Source: G963669295 sp963669295 (GTDB lineage Bacteria; Bacteroidota; Bacteroidia; Flavobacteriales_D; CALLUQ01). Taken from it: a stretch of 64,000 bases of DNA. Positions 61,410-64,000 of the stretch are shown here, one piece after another (the stretch's first letter is position 1; every line of letters begins with the position of its first letter). The stretch is from positions 5,828,001-5,892,000 of the forward strand of contig OY769938.1 of assembly GCA_963669295.1 (NCBI GenBank), read 5' to 3'. Below the pieces are notes generated by a model, which made no database searches, was not told where the DNA came from, and saw only the letters and a program-made list of their open reading frames with translations. Position numbers and translations under genes: made by a program.

Positions 61410-63584
61410 TTATAAATATTGGTATGGCAACAAGAAAGTAACTTTTGTTCCAACGGATTTTCCTGCTTCCATCCGATTAGTAATGTTCATGCTCAAGTGG
61501 TGTCGGGTTAACTTTTGTAATACACTTAGGCGTTCTTTTGTAATAGCAGTTGCCATCGATTGATATTCGCCACTTTGTCTATGTTTTTTCGTGCCAGCGC
61601 CATCAATACCAACGCCATCATCTTCTACAGTAAGCTCAAGAAGATCGTTCTTTTGTGTAAATTTCACCCAAATGTGCCCTTTGCTCTCCTTGTAACGAAT
61701 GCCATGTTCCAAAGCATTTTCAATAAACGGTTGAGCAAACATAGGAGGAATAGCGATGAGCTCCCTATTCAATCGCTCATCTACTTCAATATGATAATCA
61801 AACATATCCTGAAACCGCAAATGTTGAAGTTTTAAATACAACTGCAGTATGTTAAGTTCACGGTCTAATATGATGTACTCTTTACTCGATTCCTCCAGGT
61901 TCATACGCATCAATCTACCAAAGTCAGTTAAATAATTACTGGCCTCTTCTGTGTTGCTTTGAATGATGTAATTCTGAATAGAACTCAATGAATTGAATAT
62001 GAAGTGTGGATTCATTTGAGTTCGTAGCAATTTTTGCTCTAACAACACTTTTTGTTGCGCATTCTTCAACCTGTGCTGGCGGAATGCTAAAAACCCCAAA
62101 GTCAACACCAGAATTAACACTATGGCCAATCCTATCATCCAATTACGGTTTTCTTTCAATTCAAATGCCTGTATTTTATTTTGCTGCGTTAACAGCTGGT
62201 TTTCCTGATCCTTCTTCTCTGTTTCATACCTAATTTGTACTTCTAGCATTTGTCGGTTCTTTTCTGCCGTCAACAAACTGTCTTTCACCTGAAACAACAG
62301 GTCGCTATGAGCCAATGCATTTTCGTAATCACCTTTTTCCTTATAAATTTCAATCAACCCTTCATGAGCCCCTACGATGCTGTTGGGCACTCCTATTTTT
62401 TGAGCAATTGTTAAGCAATTCTTGTATTGCTCAATAGCTTCGTCGTACTTACTTTGGATAAAATACAAAAAGCCAAGGTTAGAGTGTGTAACAGCCATCA
62501 TGTTCTGGTCGTCTGTTTGCCGAGCTACTTCTAATGCTCTGTTAAAATAAGTTTCAGAAGTGCCGTAGCTTTCTTGCTCCGCAAAAAGAATCGCAAAATT
62601 ATTGCACCCATTAATAATCCCAGGGAAATCATTCAGTTCTTCACTATACGACAATGCCTTTTGATAATATTCAACTGCTTTTGTGTAGTTTTTTTGTTTT
62701 TTATATACTACTCCTACGTTGTTATAGGTGGTAACTGCTTCCTTCTTTTCTCCTAAAGATTCGCACAAATCAATTGCCTTTTGGTAGTATTCCAGTGCCT
62801 TTTTGTGGTCGTTATTGTAATTGTTCATCCAGCCAATGGCATTGTAAACATCAGCCATGCCCAGGCTATTATTTTTCGCTTCAAACACTTCCAATGCCTT
62901 GATATAAAACTCCATGGCAGCTCCTACCTCTCCCATCCAGGCATTGGCATATCCCAATTGCAGGTAGGCTTTCCCCATCCTGCTGGTATCGTTAATGGCC
63001 TGGTATTGTTTCAGAGCCTTATTCAGATAATTGATCGATGCGTTATAATCTCCTTGCTTGCTTAAGGTAACCCCCAGGTTAAAATAAGCCATCCCAGCCT
63101 TCAATGGATGATTGCTCTTACCAAAGTACCTGGCGGATTCAACAAAATACTCCTCTGCTTTTTGAATGCTGCCTAGCTTGTTGAATACCATCCCCATATA
63201 ATTATAGCAGGTCGCAATAGCAGCTTCATCCTCCCGAATCAAGGCTTCATCCAATGCCAGGTGATGCTGTTCCATCGCCTCGGAAAATTTGCTCGACAAA
63301 TAATGCTGATATCCCTTTGCATTCAAGCTCCTTATTATTCCCGATGAAAAATCAAGTTGAACAGATAGTTCATTCGCAGTTATAGCATATTGAAGTGCTA
63401 TTTTTTGATCATTGATTTCATAAACAGTAACCAGTTCGAGTAAGACATTAACCTTATTGGTATCCTCCTTCGCACCATCCAGCACATGCTTTAAACTATC
63501 TATTCTTGCATCATTGAGCGCATGAACTCCAATAGAAGTGATGTAAAACAAAATAAGAATAACATATCGAAAAGCTGCTTTCAT
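61410..63584 (-). CDS. TPR sensor histidine kinase, LytS type (pair 2)
   Basis: 724 residues from ATG 63584. Signal peptide (MKAAFRYVILILFYITSIGVH), TPR array (about 60-440, for example YYFVESARYFGKSNHPLKAG-type units), coiled coil, one membrane helix (LAIVLILVLTLGFLAF), then a LytS-type kinase: MNPHFIFNSLSSIQNYI, FIENALEHGIR, DDGVGID. It is a paralogue of the kinase at 55295-57370 and is followed by its own regulator. The input signal is unknown. Confidence 0.92.
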   Translation of the reverse strand: MKAAFRYVILILFYITSIGVHALNDARIDSLKHVLDGAKEDTNKVNVLLELVTVYEINDQKIALQYAITANELSVQLDFSSGIIRSLNAKGYQHYLSSKFSEAMEQHHLALDEALIREDEAAIATCYNYMGMVFNKLGSIQKAEEYFVESARYFGKSNHPLKAGMAYFNLGVTLSKQGDYNASINYLNKALKQYQAINDTSRMGKAYLQLGYANAWMGEVGAAMEFYIKALEVFEAKNNSLGMADVYNAIGWMNNYNNDHKKALEYYQKAIDLCESLGEKKEAVTTYNNVGVVYKKQKNYTKAVEYYQKALSYSEELNDFPGIINGCNNFAILFAEQESYGTSETYFNRALEVARQTDDQNMMAVTHSNLGFLYFIQSKYDEAIEQYKNCLTIAQKIGVPNSIVGAHEGLIEIYKEKGDYENALAHSDLLFQVKDSLLTAEKNRQMLEVQIRYETEKKDQENQLLTQQNKIQAFELKENRNWMIGLAIVLILVLTLGFLAFRQHRLKNAQQKVLLEQKLLRTQMNPHFIFNSLSSIQNYIIQSNTEEASNYLTDFGRLMRMNLEESSKEYIILDRELNILQLYLKLQHLRFQDMFDYHIEVDERLNRELIAIPPMFAQPFIENALEHGIRYKESKGHIWVKFTQKNDLLELTVEDDGVGIDGAGTKKHRQSGEYQSMATAITKERLSVLQKLTRHHLSMNITNRMEAGKSVGTKVTFLLPYQYL

Positions 63585-64000
63585 GTTCAATAGTGCTACA
63601 TTGGCCGTAATGCCTATAGTTCAAGTCTTTAATGCTTCTAAGGTAAACATTAAAGGCATTAATATCCCATACAATTTGATAACTGTAATGCCTGAACAAA
63701 TAACTGATAGCAAAACACAAATATCCGTAGCAAACAGCTATTTACACGCCATCATCACCTCCTTACCACAGAGGAAGTTTTTTTATACAAAATTGTTCTC
63801 CTCGCCCTTCCTTCCGCTTGTTGTTAACGTAACAATTCAGCAGAGGTGAAAAAAGATAAATTACTATTTCAATCAATTGATTACCAATATTTTACTAGCT
63901 AAAATAATTACCTTGTTTCGTAACAAAACCACTCTATTTACGTTTAATTATATATAGGATTTACACCGTGGCGCGCTGGCAAAAAACATTCTCGAAAATC
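63585..64000. other. AT-rich upstream region, no supported gene
   Basis: 416 bp upstream of the pair 2 kinase, with no convincing gene, RNA or strong hairpin. At the very end a GTG at 63968 opens a plus-strand frame, ARWQKTFSKI, running off the edge; it could be the start of a gene but is too short to support. Confidence 0.4.

Noticed and set aside
63968..64000. GTG-started gene at the right edge
   Set aside because: Only 11 codons are visible, too few to support.

Overview
This 64 kb window is a chromosomal segment of a Bacteroidota bacterium, most likely Flavobacteriales or a neighbouring order. The evidence is as follows. Several large secreted proteins end in type IX secretion (T9SS) C-terminal sorting domains (a PNP motif followed by a G-Y-L/Q-like strand). 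There are many TPR-LytS/LytTR signalling pairs. Several promoters fit the Bacteroidota -7 consensus TAnnTTTG. Typical Bacteroidota families are present (ASPIC/UnbV-VCBS, DUF389, ORF6N, bestrophin). I see no rRNA, tRNA, CRISPR array, transposase or phage structural genes.

Layout. 1-8.7 kb, minus strand: the 5' end of a secreted protein; then a compact run with two paralogous T9SS-exported arylsulfotransferase-like proteins, a DUF1801 protein, a bestrophin-like channel and a VCBS/UnbV lipoprotein. 8.9-13 kb, plus: bifunctional FtcD (histidine catabolism) and a membrane-anchored patatin-like lipase. 13-16.5 kb: an orphan kinase-like protein, small membrane proteins and lipoproteins, and a membrane-anchored archaemetzincin-like protease. 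16.5-25 kb, plus: a DUF389 membrane protein, a beta-propeller/Y_Y_Y/adenylate cyclase receptor, a TPR protein, an outer-membrane barrel and an Rnl2-type RNA ligase. 25-39 kb: secreted and lipoprotein genes separated by a dispersed repeat that always ends in a terminator-like hairpin and always points the same way (five full copies, one diverged copy, one hairpin-only copy). 39.5-40.5 kb: an 18-unit array of 11-bp dyads spaced strictly 21/22 bp, followed by a helix-turn-helix/coiled-coil protein gene. 40.5-50 kb: lipoproteins, a class A penicillin-binding protein carrying a zinc-ribbon-like insertion, a DUF6515-like protein, an ORF6N protein whose palindromic motif occurs both in its promoter and in its own coding sequence, a TPR-SpoIIE phosphatase, an aspartyl protease/PDZ lipoprotein and a metallophosphoesterase-like lipoprotein. 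50-54 kb, minus: a T9SS glycoside hydrolase-like protein and a tail-fibre-like coiled-coil protein. 54-63.6 kb, minus: two paralogous TPR-LytS kinase/LytTR regulator pairs, an orphan LytTR protein, and between them a large T9SS protein with three 72-residue repeats whose sorting domain is cut by a frameshift.

The strongest candidate for an undescribed system is the dyad array at 39530-39908 with the adjacent HTH/coiled-coil gene (40022-40537). It resembles a centromere-like or multi-operator site next to its putative binding protein. Next are the hairpin repeat family, whose stem changes by compensatory substitution between copies, and the ORF6N gene with an operator-like palindrome embedded in its own reading frame. 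All functional calls rest on motifs read by eye; no database search was possible.
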